From positions 67,923,758-67,987,757 of the forward strand of contig CM056383.1 of assembly GCA_029718625.1 (NCBI GenBank): DNA of 64,000 nt, in the 5' to 3' direction. The notes below the pieces were generated by a model. That model was not told the origin of the DNA and ran no database searches. It was given only the letters and a program-made list of their open reading frames with translations. The stretch comes from Synaphobranchus kaupii (taxonomy: Eukaryota; Chordata; Actinopteri; Anguilliformes; Synaphobranchidae). Shown here piece after piece: positions 32,793 to 45,545 of the stretch. Each line of letters begins with the position of its first letter. Positions within the stretch are counted from its first letter, which is position 1. Both the position numbers and the translations under genes were made by a program.

Positions 32793-33265
32793 TGCATTCG
32801 GATCCGAAATGTATCCTTTCTTCCTGTCGTTCCCTTCCCTTGTTTCAAGGGGGGAATCCCCGAAAATGCCAGGATGAAATATGGCAGCCACACCAAGTGT
32901 GATTCGGATCCAATTTAAGAAAGGGGAGGGAGTAATTATATTCCCTCGTTTATCCTCCCTTCCACCAAGGGTATAAAATGCAAGGTTCCAGCAAGAAGGG
33001 AATCCCACAATGCAATGCTCCACATGGAAAAAGTGGGAGGTCACCACAGAACTATGTGGCGGTCACATTTCAACTCTATGGTGTTGCATTTCCGAAATGT
33101 TGCGAGGTCGGTTCCGTTCCCTTTTTGTTTGTTTCTCGTCGATCCTCCCTTGCAGAGCACCTGTTAAGTGTGCTTGCTGCACGTAGCAAATTGCGTCACA
33201 AGATAGCTCCCTCGAGGGAAGTGAGCAAGGGAAGGGAGCGTGTTAAATTGGATTCGAATGCAGTC
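32793..33265. mobile_element. Possible MITE with CTGCATTCG ends
   Basis: CTGCATTCGGATCCGAAATG at the left is matched inverted by CTGCATTCGAATCCAATTTA at the right. Both continue into CCCTTCCCTTG-type sequence. The interior repeats GGATCC-related and CCTCCCTTCC phrases. It directly abuts the truncated Tc1. No clear target duplication. Confidence 0.45.
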
Positions 33266-35745
33266 CCTGTATTATTTTGGGAGTGCGCTGGGGTACATAA
33301 TCATGTGGTGCATTGTGACCTTTGTGCAGGCAGAATATTCCATTTGGAGATGTTTACTTCCATGTGAATGCATTTGCCAACGTAGAAATTAAACTTCCAT
33401 CAGTGAAAAATGGTCAACTAGGTGTGAATGTACCCTGAAAGTAACACGTGGAAACAGTTGATTTTTGCGCTTATTAAAAAGTGCATATGGGTTGACAGTG
33501 CAGGAGGCCATTGAGGTAGACTAAGGTCTGTGTTCACAGACTTTGACTGAAATAGTCAGTATTCATCACTGTTAATATTCATCATAAGTGACATAAAAGG
33601 ATGGCTTTACCTGACAGCCAATTAATTATTCAGGAATAATAAATAATAGATCAGCACGGAGAGATAAAAAAGATAATTATAAACGCAGCCATCTTTTAAA
33701 TTTGAGATTTTCATCGGATCCCCATGTCAAGGGCAAGGGGAATGGCTAAAACACGCTTGGCATACAGACGGTGTGAAACACAAAAAATGTAATTTAACAT
33801 TTTATAGCAACGTTGAAAAACTTTAACTTCTGCACTACGCCAAGTTAAAAAATTAATACGTTGGTACACAAAAACTGAATATCCTCCTTTTTCTCTGCTT
33901 AAAAACTATGATTAACAGTTAAAATAAAGAAGAGAAGTGGTGGGCAGTTGCAAGGTGACCACAGGTACAGGGTTTGGGGGGGGGTCTATATTTGTGAGTT
34001 TGAGGTTTTGTTACACGGCATGACTGGGCACAAGGCTATTGAAAAGTAAAATGTAATGTTCTTCACGTTACATTAGTCCTAAAACATATTTAAATCCACC
34101 TTAGAGGCATGCAATACAATTCTTGTCAATATTGATTGATTTCAAGTCTCACTGAAATACATTAGTCACTTTTGTCATAGCAACCTGTTTCAGATTGCTG
34201 TAGGTACTGTATATAACAGTGCATATAGAGTATATGAATGCAGTCCATCAAAAAAAACTTGTTATTTTTTCAATCAGTTTTCAACGCATCTTGCCTAAGT
34301 ACATGTGAGAAAGGCTTTGAGATCTATTTGTCAGTTGGGGACTATATGGACACAAAGGGACTTAGGGGCTGTAGGGGAAAACAGCAGCACATGGGAAAAG
34401 TCAGAAGCAAAAACATTCTTGTCTCATGAATCCAAAAAACATACGTATAAAAGCAAAAACTGTACCCATTGCATATGGTTTCATTATGCATTTATATGGT
34501 CACTGATAAGGTTTCTTGTTTTACTGTTCACTCACAAAAATAAAATTTGGACACATTTCAAACAAACCAAAAACAAAAGAAGAAGAAGAAAAAAAGACTT
34601 GTTGGTGCACCCACAATGCAACAGACAACACAGGAAATTGTAATAAAGAGCTCATTTCTTGTTGTGTAACCAGAGGATTGGGTTGGTGGAAAGTGCAATG
34701 CAAATAGTATCATGGTACATTCCAATGAATATGATCTGCTTTAATGTAGACATTTACAAAACATACTATCTAAACATACGGAGCATTTGGCTAATTTAGC
34801 ATTCTCCATTAAATTACAACATTTTTCATGCGGTAAAAGTCTTCAGTGCATTTTATTTACAGAAATGGTAACATTTTCAAGCTGCAATTATGTCTCTCAT
34901 TAGGCCAAATAATGGTTAAAAAGGAGACCCATATAAATGGATTGTAGAGGCTATTAAAACCAGGGAAATGGCTGGCTGTTCTAGTGTTAATGACGCCTGA
35001 AATACGTCTTAAATCCTGAAGTCAGTCTGCAAAAGTTTTTTTCAATTCAGTCTTCAGTCTTCGCCTTTTGCCACCTATACAAACTGCAAGAGCAAACTTC
35101 TTTAATCTAATTCATGCGACCGGATCCATTTTATGACAGCGTGAGTACTGTAAATAACATAATCTCACTAGAATCTTGCTGATATTTTGTTGAGGGGGGA
35201 GGAATGTTTGTTTGCCCCCTCAGGGTTTCCATGAGGATAGAGATACCTTCATAAGTAATGTCCAAAGTTGTGTTTTCTCCATGTTTCCTCCATTGTAGAG
35301 GCGAGAGAGAGAGCTTACAGAGGAAAATAATCAGTCTCCTCCATCTGTCCAATAGACTGCGATCTACATCACAGGAGTCAGTCCAAGAAAACTACAAGCA
35401 GCTGCAGTGGTAATGTTTTATATGCATATTGACATTTCACTTGAAACATTTCCCACCCACCTCTTGTTTTTTCTCTTGTTCTATAACAATAATGTGGTTA
35501 AAATAGAACAATATTGTTTCAACACGCCGAACCGTGTCGTTTATTTAATTAATTTATTATACCTTGGCAACCAGTAAAACATTCAGTGTGCATAAAAACT
35601 AAAATGTGCTTTCAGTGCCAGATCCTGATCGCCAGCATATTTTTTAATTTAGCAATAAAAGCAAACATTTTCTGGCAATAATGCATGGTATTACATTATA
35701 ATGTATCCCCTATTCTACAACAAAATTGAACAGGTAGTTCCTCTC
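33266..35745. other. Intergenic, nothing recognised
   Basis: AT-rich unique DNA with a G-run near 33973. Overlapping frames at 34238-34707 end in Lys-rich, A-rich sequence and show no domain. Confidence 0.4.
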
Positions 35746-35751
35746 GTTTGG

Positions 35752-36020
35752 TGCGGCATGGTGGTGCAGCGGATATAGCGCTGGCGCCTGACAGCAATAA
35801 GGTCTTGCTTTTGAATCCCGCTGGGGCCTTTCTGTGTGGAGTTTGCATGTTCTCCCCCTGCATGTTCTGCGTGGGTTTCCTCCCACAATCCAAAGAAATG
35901 CATGTTAGGCTAATTGGGGGCATGTTAACAGGGGGTTTTCTTTAATGTGCTTTCACATTACATTGCTGTAAAGAGCATGTGACTCAGCCAACCTACCCGG
36001 TTTAAATAAAGGTTAATAAA
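35752..36020 (+). mobile_element. tRNA-headed fish SINE-like repeat, copy 1
   Basis: GCGGCATGGTGGTGCAGCGG (A-box-like) and TTTTGAATCCCGCTGGGGCC (B-box-like) are followed by GTGTGGAGTTTGCATGTTCT, GCGTGGGTTTCCTCCC and CAATCCAAAGAAATGCATGT. Block order is the same as in the widespread teleost repeat. The 3' part has diverged and ends with CGGTTTAAATAAAGGTTAAT. Confidence 0.85.
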
Positions 36021-37725
36021 CATACAAATTTGTTTAGCAATAATTTATTATCCATATGCCCTGAAATCACCACTTTTCAAACCACTTTTACCTGAATTGA
36101 GAGAAGCTAAAATTGTGAGAGAAAAAAATTACAAATAAAGAGCAGTCATGATCTTTTCATCAGGCAGATTGGAGCTCTGTTTGGAGATTCAGAGAATTTA
36201 TTTTTCTGCAGTAATGAAAGAAAAGGTAAATGCTTGGTATGTGATGATGTGAGTACCTTACTTGTGAGCAGCATAAATAGTCACTCTGATTCTGGTGGGA
36301 CAGTAAAAAAGACAGTAAAAAAAGATTGATAGTTTTACTAATACTATTAGACTAAAAAACCACCAACAGAGTGTTTAATACCATTAAGGAAAATCCTATA
36401 AAATAGCCTGCCAGTGAGCAAAATTTGTCAAGACAGTTGCTGAAAACAACTGTTAACAGTTAACAGATAGCGAGCTACCAAGCTATTGTTTTATAAATTA
36501 TTTAACCATTAGCAAGGAGGGACACCTGAAAAGCAGGATAGCAAAAAAAACAAAAAAAAAAACAAATATGCAGGTACTAAAATATGTAAATAATCAACAA
36601 TATTTAAAATGAAAATGGTGCTTGATGCCATGGGTTAGGTGAAATCTTACGTGAAATCTTAAATTGAGGATATTATGGAGCGAAATGGCAATGGTTATCT
36701 TTTTTTTTTTTTACGATGTAACGTGAAGCCCATTTAATTACACGTTTTTTGGAAGGTGCCAGTATGCGCACCCTCCTTACATGACAGACAATAAAATAGC
36801 CACAAGGACAGGCCTACAGGTTCCACATGGACATCCTTTGGGGAGAGAGAGAGAGAAACAGGAAGATACCTCCACTGAGAGAAAGCTCAAACAGGAACCG
36901 AGGTACAGGCAACCGTCTGCAATATTGTAATTAGCATCCGTTTCGATCCGTGATCATGTCCCGACGTAGAGACAGACATATAGCGGGATTTCAAAAACAT
37001 TTAAGAGATGCAGGGAACTAAATTAAAAGGCGATCGATAAAAAAAAATATATATATATATATATACTTTTTTAGATTATTTTGCTTTTTCAGCACAGCCT
37101 TCTTCTCAGAATTTATTTATTTAGTTCTATATTTAATGACTTTATTCGTTCATTTGAAGATGACTCATGTACAGAAGTGCCAGTTTAAGGTATTCACCTG
37201 AACAGCCCATAATAAGTCCACGGCGATGCATTGTCTATGGGAACAAAGGGACCAACAAAAATCATTAAGAGTTTCATCAAACTGAAGAATTCAAGCAAAG
37301 CTGACTTCTAATTAAGTTTTACAAACACTAACAGAAAAGATGTGGGGCAATTAAACGGTGAGCACACCAGACTGCCGTAGAATATAAATAAGGCGCATAA
37401 ATAAACTTCTGGGTGTACCCGTCGGAGGTCACAAAGCAGCTTCATGCATTGCACTGTGTAGACTATATTCACCAGTTACATAAAATAAGCAATAAAATAC
37501 AGTATCTGAGCTGCTTAAAGTGGCCGTTTATTCTCAGTCTTGATCTTGTGCTGACACCATGTATATTCACTGTTGCTCCAACAACTTCACAATGGGAGTG
37601 AATAATTAATGGTATTGGTCTGTGTTTAACCCGTTAACACGGGAAATCTAAACAACCATTTTCTGGGAGCGTGGTTTAATCCCAAGGAAAGATGAAACAA
37701 AAAAGTTTTATTCTGCACAGCAGAA
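36021..37725. other. Intergenic, small AT microsatellite
   Basis: Unique AT-rich DNA. Short (AT)n at about 37047-37066 and a T-run near 36700. No coding signal. Confidence 0.4.
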
Positions 37726-37728
37726 ATG

Positions 37729-37812
37729 GTGGTGTACATTCAACACCCTAGAGTGTTTATACGAGGCGGTGGTTTCATATAAACACCCCTTGGGTGTTAA
37801 ATGTACACCGGT
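37729..37812. mobile_element. Very short hairpin element, ~84 bp
   Basis: GGTGTACATTCAACACCCTA then GAGTGTTTATACGA is mirrored by TCATATAAACACCCCTTGGG then TGTTAAATGTACACC. The stem is about 34 bp with a loop of about 12. It resembles the 24258-24385 hairpin in its TTTATA(T/C)GA core. Confidence 0.7.
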
Positions 37813-37859
37813 AGCGTTCGATTTAGACTGGAATTTTTGCTGTGAGCAGTTAAAAGACG

Positions 37860-38100
37860 ATTTCCCTTAGCTCACCACACCGCTCTTTGTAAAACACAAA
37901 TAATGCCTTTCGGTTTTTCTTCAAGCAGGGTTAACGAGGACTTTGCTCAGCCTGCCACGGTCTCCCTGTTACGATTTTCAAAGCCAAATTAATATGTTGC
38001 TGATTTACATTATATCAATCACTGAAGCAAATTTCTAGATCTAGCGTTTCTTTCCATTTGATTTTCCCATTTCAGTTTGCCCGAGAAGCCAATTATTACA
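37860..38100. other. Possible conserved non-coding element
   Basis: Repeat-free, with ACACAAATAATGCC, GCCAAATTAATATG and TTATATCAATCACTG. No frame. Inference from composition only. Confidence 0.2.
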
Positions 38101-38577
38101 GAAAAAAGACTCCAGTCTGCAATTTTACTGGGTTATGTTGAAGTAGGCAGTTTCCCCCTGAAAGGAAATAACAAGCACAACAGGCAGTGGGATGCCTAAG
38201 CTGTGTAACAAGCGACCATCTTTGCACAAGGACACATTTCTGCACAGTGTATTCAAATGAATCAGTATTGTATTGAAAGTGTCCATCAGTGTACAAGCCG
38301 CTGTACATCACTGGCCAGTCAACGCTTAGTTGATTCTTGCTTGAGTTGTGTAGCTCAGCGTTGCTTGCTAATAATTTAACTTGACAAAGCATGGGTAGCA
38401 ATCCAGTTTGATTGCGGGCTCCATCACTACTACTGTGTAAAACACCATGAGTGTTTGCAGGCTTTGCAGACGGAATGAGTAAAACTATCGATTTGTACCC
38501 TTCAAGATAGCCAGCTATACCACTATACTAGGCTGCAAGTAAAATTCACTCCAGAAATGTCAAACAAACTCTTTTAG

Positions 38578-38602
38578 CCACACACACACACACACACACA
38601 AA
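38578..38602. repeat. (CA)n microsatellite
   Basis: Short CA run. Confidence 0.9.
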
Positions 38603-38703
38603 CAAACAAGCTATAAAATTGCACATACACAGCAAAACAGTAAAACAGATACAATCTGTCCATATAGATAGTAGGACTTAATTATAATTTGCTAGTTAGC
38701 TAG

Positions 38704-38827
38704 AGGCGGCACGGTGGTGCAGTGGTTAGCACTGTCGCCTCACAGCGAGAAGGTACTGAGTTCAAATCCCAGCCGAGGGCCTTCCTGTGTGGAGTTTGCA
38801 TGTTCTCCCTGTGTCTGCGTGGGTTTC
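38704..38827 (+). mobile_element. tRNA-headed fish SINE-like repeat, copy 2, cut by gap
   Basis: GGCGGCACGGTGGTGCAGTG, TTCAAATCCCAGCCGAGGGC and GTGTGGAGTTTGCATGTTCT match copy 1 (35752) in order and are better preserved. The repeat runs into the N-gap at GCGTGGGTTTC, so its 3' end is unknown. Confidence 0.9.
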
Positions 38828-39327
38828 NNNNNNNNNNNNNNNNNNNNNNNNNNNNNNNNNNNNNNNNNNNNNNNNNNNNNNNNNNNNNNNNNNNNNNNNN
38901 NNNNNNNNNNNNNNNNNNNNNNNNNNNNNNNNNNNNNNNNNNNNNNNNNNNNNNNNNNNNNNNNNNNNNNNNNNNNNNNNNNNNNNNNNNNNNNNNNNNN
39001 NNNNNNNNNNNNNNNNNNNNNNNNNNNNNNNNNNNNNNNNNNNNNNNNNNNNNNNNNNNNNNNNNNNNNNNNNNNNNNNNNNNNNNNNNNNNNNNNNNNN
39101 NNNNNNNNNNNNNNNNNNNNNNNNNNNNNNNNNNNNNNNNNNNNNNNNNNNNNNNNNNNNNNNNNNNNNNNNNNNNNNNNNNNNNNNNNNNNNNNNNNNN
39201 NNNNNNNNNNNNNNNNNNNNNNNNNNNNNNNNNNNNNNNNNNNNNNNNNNNNNNNNNNNNNNNNNNNNNNNNNNNNNNNNNNNNNNNNNNNNNNNNNNNN
39301 NNNNNNNNNNNNNNNNNNNNNNNNNNN
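38828..39327. other. Assembly gap, exactly 500 N
   Basis: A run of 500 N, a conventional placeholder size, starting inside a dispersed repeat. Translated frames across it are meaningless. Confidence 0.99.
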
Positions 39328-39990
39328 GAGCGGACTTAAAAGCTTTGTCCTCTGATGGTCGTGATGTATGCAATGCTTCCAAATTATGGCACATGCAATT
39401 CTAATGAAGGCAAGCTGAATCAAGCGGTTTGCAGAGCTACACAGTTTTTTGTGTGGGAACACATACCGTTTATTGAGTTCTATAATGCACACTTACCGGT
39501 GCAAGCAGATGGACTTCCGCAGTACTCGGGACCTTGCAAGGTCCTTGATTGCTTGCCAAGGCAAAATAAACGTTGAGGGTTTGCAGCAATGTGAACGCAT
39601 GGAAAATGGAGTCGGGATGGAAAATGCTCTTTTCAGAACATGAAGGAGCATAATTGAAGAGCCTGGTGCTAAAAGTACTGAAGTCACATTTTTAGACAAT
39701 TCAAGTTGAGCATAGAAACATGCTGTATTTGTTTATCGAAGTCCACCCTATAACTGTTGTTAACAGAAAAGGTGCCTAAGCAATGCATAAAAACAGCAAA
39801 ACTTTTAATGGCTGATTTTATGGATCAATGATATTTTCGGATTAGATTTTCTTAAAATAGACATTTTCTAACTTCATTACTTTTAGCACCACGGTCTTCA
39901 ATTAGAACAGGCCCTTAAGCCACAAAATGTGTAAACCCACCCTACAAATAGTGGGGATTCACATTTTTCAGTTTACCATGAAAAAGCATC
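39328..39990. other. Intergenic, nothing recognised
   Basis: Unique sequence between the gap and the minisatellite. The 73-codon frame (39355-39576) has no domain. Confidence 0.4.
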
Positions 39991-39995
39991 AGGGC

Positions 39996-41612
39996 ATCAA
40001 GGGCCCCTTAGTCTTAGATATGGAACAGGGGTGCACTGGGGCCCATTAGTCTTAGAAAGGGCACTGGGGCCCCTTAGTCTTAAATATAGAACAGGGGTGC
40101 AAACTGGGGCCCATTAGTCTTAGATATGGAACAGGGGTGCAAACTGGGGCCCATTAGTCTTAGATATGGAACAGGGGTGCAAACTGGGGCCCATTAGTCT
40201 TAGATATGGCACTGGGGCCCCTTAGTCTTAGATATGGAACAGGTGTGCAAACTGGAGCCCATTAGTCTTAGATATGGCACTGGGGCCCATTAGTCTTAGA
40301 TATGGAACAGGGGTGCAAACTGGGGCCCATTAGTCTTAGATATGGAACAGGGGTGCAAACTGGGGCCCATTAGTCTTAGATATGGCACTGGGTCCCCTTA
40401 GTGTTAGATATGGAACAGGTGTGCAAACTGGGGCCCATTAGTCTTAGATATGGCACTGGGGCCCCTTAGTCTTAGATATGGAACAGGGGTGAAAACTGGG
40501 GCCCATTAGTCTTAGATATGGAACAGGGTGCAAACTGGGGCCCATTAGTCTTAGATATGGAACAGGGGTGCACTGTGGCCCACTAGTCTTAGATATGGAA
40601 CAGGGGTGCAAATTGGGGCCCATTAGTCTTAGATATGGAACAGGGGTGCAAACTGGAGCCCATTAGTCTTAGATATGGCACTGGGGCCCCTTAGTGTTAG
40701 GTATGGAACAGGTGTGCAAACTGGGGCCCATTAGTCTTAGATATGGCACTGGGGCCCCTTAGTCTTAGATATGGAACAGGGGTGAAAACTGGGGCCCATT
40801 AGTCTTAGATATGGAACAGGGGTGCAAACTGGGGCCCCTTAGTCTTAGATATGGAACAGGGGTGAAAACTGGGGCCCATTAGTCTTAGATATGGAACAGG
40901 GGTGAAAACTGGGGCCCGATATGGAACAGGGGTGCAAACTGGGGCCCATTAGTCTTAGATATGGCACTGGGGCCCCTTAGTGTTAGGTATGGAACAGGTG
41001 TGCAAACTGGGGCCCATTAGTCTTAGATATGGCACTGGGGCCCCTTAGTCTTAGATATGGAACAGGGGTGAAAACTGGGGCCCATTAGTCTTAGATATGG
41101 AACAGGGGTGCAAACTGGGGCCCATTAGTCTTAGATATGGAACAGGGGTGCACTGTGGCCCACTAGTCTTAGATATGGAACAGGGGTGCAAATTGGGGCC
41201 CATTAGTCTTAGATATGGAACAGGGGTGCAAACTGGAGCCCATTAGTCTTAGATATGGAACAGGGGTGCAAACTGGGGCCCATTAGTCTTAGATATGGAA
41301 CAGGGGTGCAAACTGGGGCCCATTAGTCTTAGATATGGAACAGGGGTGCACTGTGGCCCACTAGTCTTAGATATGGAACAGGGGTGCAAATTGGGGCCCA
41401 TTAGTCTTAGATATGGAACAGGGGTGCAAACTGGGGCCCATTAGTCTTAGATATGGAACAGGGGTGCACTGTGGCCCACTTGTCTTAGATATGGAACAGG
41501 GGTGCAAACTGGGGCCCATTAGTCTTAGATATGGCACCGGGGCCCCTTAGTCTTAGATATGGAACAGGGGTGCAAACTGGGGCCCATTAGTCTTAGATAT
41601 GGCACCGGGGCA
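39996..41612. repeat. Compound minisatellite of 40- and 28-bp units
   Basis: About 45 units of two related types. The long type is AACAGGGGTGCAAACTGGGG followed by CCCATTAGTCTTAGATATGG (40 bp). The short type is CACTGGGGCCCC followed by TTAGTCTTAGATATGG (28 bp). Diagnostic variants recur in the same order: AGGTGTGC after TTAGTGTTAG/GTATGG, GTGAAAACTGG, and CACTGTGGCCCACTAG before CAAATTGGGG. Blocks of several units were therefore duplicated together. One unit near 40920 is deleted (GGGCCCGATATGG). Confidence 0.95.
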
Positions 41613-41810
41613 CATTGACTGCGGAAGGGCGGTCAGCCAGGGAGGAGTAAACACAGGCCGGGTTTGTTCCTGAGCTGCCTTCTAATTATCAAGCAGAGAA
41701 GCCATTATCATTTTTGCCCGTGTCCGTTTCTGAGGATTGAGCCTGAATTACTGGTGTCAGGCTGAACACAAACTGCTCCAGATTGTCTGTCTGGTGGAAC
41801 TGGGGTGACA

Positions 41811-41849
41811 CACACACACACACACGCACACGCACACGCACACGCACAC
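41811..41849. repeat. (CA)n/(CGCACA)n microsatellite
   Basis: CA run grading into CACACG-type repeats. Confidence 0.9.
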
Positions 41850-42588
41850 CCTGTGGGACGTATATTTTCCCTCTTTGAAAAAGTATCCTGGAGAGGTTAT
41901 AACACATTATGACATATAATTACAGCTGCACTGCTCTTCATTTCCCTGGTAACTAGCATCAGGTGACTCATTCGGCAGTCTAGTCTCCAGCTAGGTCATG
42001 AGACTGCTCAAGATTCAGTTTTTTTATTTTTATTTGAAGGAGCTTTGAAAAAGCATGAATAATTATTACTATTAAACTATAATAAATTGAATCGAATTGC
42101 TCACTTTTTAAGTGGATATTCAGTGCTTTCAGTGGTTAACTGTAAAACAAAGGTACATTAAAATATTATTTCAAGCTAAATTACCTCAGAGGGTTTTTAC
42201 CCATTTTTCAGAATTGCTCTTCATTTTAAATTAGAAAGACATTTCTGAGTGAATTGGGAATGAGAAAATGGTCATGGAAAAAAAACGCTTCAAGAAAAAT
42301 AAAAAACGTAGCTCATTTGGAATTAGAGGTGAGCCGCTTATGTTAGCGGGATTTAGTCTGGAGCTAACCTTTTTGTGCTTTGTTGCTGCTAAAAGCCAGG
42401 AAGAAAGAGACATGCCAAGAAATGAAAAGCGTTTTGTAGAGGATTGTCATGAAAAAAAAGAAAAGAAACTGCTCATCTTAGATTTAAGCTTAAATAGATT
42501 TTCGGCAAAGCCAAGATCTCTTTTATATATAATTTTAAAGAAATCTAATAGCCTGGGTCCTGTGACTTCAGACCAACTGTGTACATAG
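41850..42588. other. Intergenic, nothing recognised
   Basis: AT-rich. A Lys-rich 106-codon frame (42268-42588) has no recognisable domain and is rejected as a gene. Confidence 0.4.
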
Positions 42589-42732
42589 GGCCTGATTTAC
42601 TAAGACCTTTAGCATGTGTAAAACCAATGATTGGTCATGGTATTTTTTTAGTGCCAATTGGTTGGCTGTGTTATTAGTGTTGCATGTGCTAAAAGGTTTG
42701 GCACACGCTAAAGGTCTTAGTACATCAGGCCC
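42589..42732. mobile_element. Short palindromic MITE
   Basis: GGGCCTGATTTACTAAGACC at the left is matched inverted by GGGCCTGATGTACTAAGACC at the right, continuing through TTTAGC(A/G)TGTG. Length about 143 bp; no frame. Confidence 0.75.
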
Positions 42733-45545
42733 AAAGTGTGTTTAATTCAGTCCATCACCTGTGTTTCCATGAGGCATTTGTAAAGGCTATGCTGGAAAAC
42801 TTAAGAGTCTTAAATGTGCTGCATTTGCAACATCAAATGATTGTTCTGGCAATATGGATTTCACACGTCCTTCTTTGAGAAGGTGTAAGGTATAATACAA
42901 ATATTGTACCACGCCTTGCATGCCGGGTTTAACCTTAGACGTGTCGCATCACTTTCCGCAACCTGTGTATGTACTGTATGCATTACCTGTGTATCTGTGT
43001 ACTTGAAAATCAACTGTCATTTTGATTCAAAAAATCTTTCAAGAAGCAATACACAAGCAGGGGGAAGTTTTTCACTGCACTGTGTACATTTGTTACAATT
43101 ATTCACAGCTGTTTTCAGCACTGAATTCAACTTCCCATTAATTTGAGCATACAGAATAGCATGTTACCTGTGCTGTTTATTTAATACACCTCGTCTTTAT
43201 CAAGGGTATGCATGATTCTGAAGGGCACTGTACTGTATGTATACAGATCATAGCTCCGTAGTAAATTCTTATTCATAACTGATAGACACATTTTATACAG
43301 AGATACCAGGAAGTGTCTCAATTAACTGTCGAAAATTTTATATTGAATATTATGAAATGATTGGCATGGCATTTTGGTTACATTCTGTCATACATATGGT
43401 GCCAAACTCATGTCAATAGACCGACATACTTTTGGGAATAAAAGACTGTAGTGATTTGCAACATGCAGGGAAAAAACACATGATCCTGTAGGCGAATGAC
43501 ATAGTACGACAGATATTGTTTTATTAATGCATTATTGTGAGATATTATTGGATTAAATAAAAGAGAGGGCTTTCCATAGAAAGGGGCTCGGTTCAATTTA
43601 TACGTGTGAATTTTGATGCAGACTGTTAACCATATGATTGAGGACCTCATAAATGATTAATGAAATCCTCCATAAACATCCATCCACTCTAGAACCATAT
43701 CATTTGGATTCAGATGAATACTGAAACCGAGAGTCTACATTAATCACTGGTCGGTTTTGTGGAATAATTGACAGTAATCCATTCTAATCCACTGGTGCAA
43801 TACAGCTCTCAGTTTTGATCACGGTAGAATTGATGTACATGTCCTGCCTTTTATAATATGTAAAAAAAAATTTTTTTCTCCCTTGTATTTTTTAAAGATT
43901 ATATAACTATTGAATTTCTTTTAGCAAACGTATAAATCACAATAAATGAGAGTGAAAATGGTATTGCTCCTCAGTCTTTCCGGCCCAAATTATTAACAGA
44001 ATGATTTATTTAAAAACGGAAGAGCATGTAACAAGATGGCAATCTTGGATATTGCTTTAAGGAGGAAAGCACAGAAATACAGTAATAGGTTTGAATTTTT
44101 ACCTTGCCATTTCAATACGGATATAGTGGATGAATTATTTGGGGTTACTCAAGGCTTCCTCTCTAGGTTGCCCTTGACTTTAAATAACACTACTTGACGA
44201 GTGCTTTCATGATTCCCAATTGAGAGTCTGGTGGTCACATAGATTTACAGCAGTTAAAAAAGTAATATATGGCAAAGTCAAAGGGAAAAACAAAGAGAGG
44301 TCTGGATTTCTCTGTTAAGAATGCCGATAGAAAAGATTGAGTTCCAGCACTTGTAGAATTAATTTTTTTTCCTTTTTCCAATTTAATTCAGCTTCTCAAA
44401 GTGGAGCCAAGTGGAAATGCACCAGAGGACACTGATGGCCACAAAGCTTGTGCCATGGATCTTCCCGTTTTAATTATTGGTGAAGTCTAAAATAAATGCT
44501 AAGTTGTTAGCCTTATGAGAGGCCCCACTTAAGGCCCTCTTGCATGCAGTATTGGAAGGGAATTTAAATTCTATTTATTTTTTGTGTGATGGCCAGTTCT
44601 TAAACTGGGAACATAGATAATACACACTTTTTTTGTGAGCAGACTCCTGTAATTTGACTCTATCTTGATTCTTTTCTTGAACTTTGTGAAGCTGTAGAAC
44701 ATTGTGGCAATACAATCACCTGTGGAATCTTATCAACTGTGCCTCTGCCTTTTCCGTTTATTTTGAGTGTTAAATTAACATAAATTAGTTCCAAGTTGTA
44801 CACTTTGAAATCAAGCTCTACAGGTTAATGTGAAGGTTTATGTAACATTTTTAAGTTAAGTAAAAATAGACCATGCATAAGGATGGCATTTGCTCTTCAC
44901 GTCAATAATGTGTTGGGCAGGACAACTCAGGATAATTGGCAGTTCAAACTTTAGATAATTGGCCATTGTTGGAATAACTTTAGTTATTTCGTAAAGTTAC
45001 AGATACAGAGGTTACATCAATGACATATGTATCACTAAGTCAAGTGTAATGTTAATCAAGTGTAAACAAATCCCATAATCCCTTTATTGTATTCATGGTA
45101 TAAAATGAATACTTTAGGAGACAAAAAAAGACTATGATGTACCTGAAAACATATCAAACATATCACATATGAAGGGAATAAAGGGAAAACATAAAAAATG
45201 AAAGCCTGAAAAAATATAAATCCATTCATTGTGTCAATTTTTTCATGGTCAATCTCAATCTACCACCACCACCTGCCTGTGCGTGATTGGGATTGCACCT
45301 GAATAAAGCAGGATTCTGCAGTGTGGAGTAGCTACCAGTCTGGTGAGAGCTCTGCAGCAATCCTCTGAGTAAACCTGAGAACCTGAGGTCAGGATCTTGG
45401 TTTTACTGAGAAATCTAAACCAGCAGAACTTTGCTAGGCGGGACTCGAGTTCCTACATTGTCAATATGCAGCTGAAAGACAACCATCAAGCCACGTGGGC
45501 AGCTGTTCCAAAAATCGACAGTCGACCAGCAGGGCCTTCAACCCA
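42733..45545. other. Intergenic; 44330-44600 may be constrained
   Basis: No repeats recognised. The segment 44330-44600 (TTCCAATTTAATTCAGCTTC, GTTTTAATTATTGG) has the look of a conserved non-coding element, but this is unverified. No gene evidence. Confidence 0.3.

Noticed and set aside
38714..39492. Frames of 205-250 codons consisting mostly of X
   Set aside because: They cross the 500-N gap; only SINE-derived and unique residues at their edges are real.
39996..41612. Regularly spaced repeats that superficially resemble a CRISPR array
   Set aside because: Spacers are not unique: the whole unit repeats, unit lengths vary, and the context is vertebrate nuclear DNA. It is a minisatellite.
42268..42588. 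106-codon Lys-rich frame
   Set aside because: A-rich low-complexity composition; no domain or conserved motif seen.
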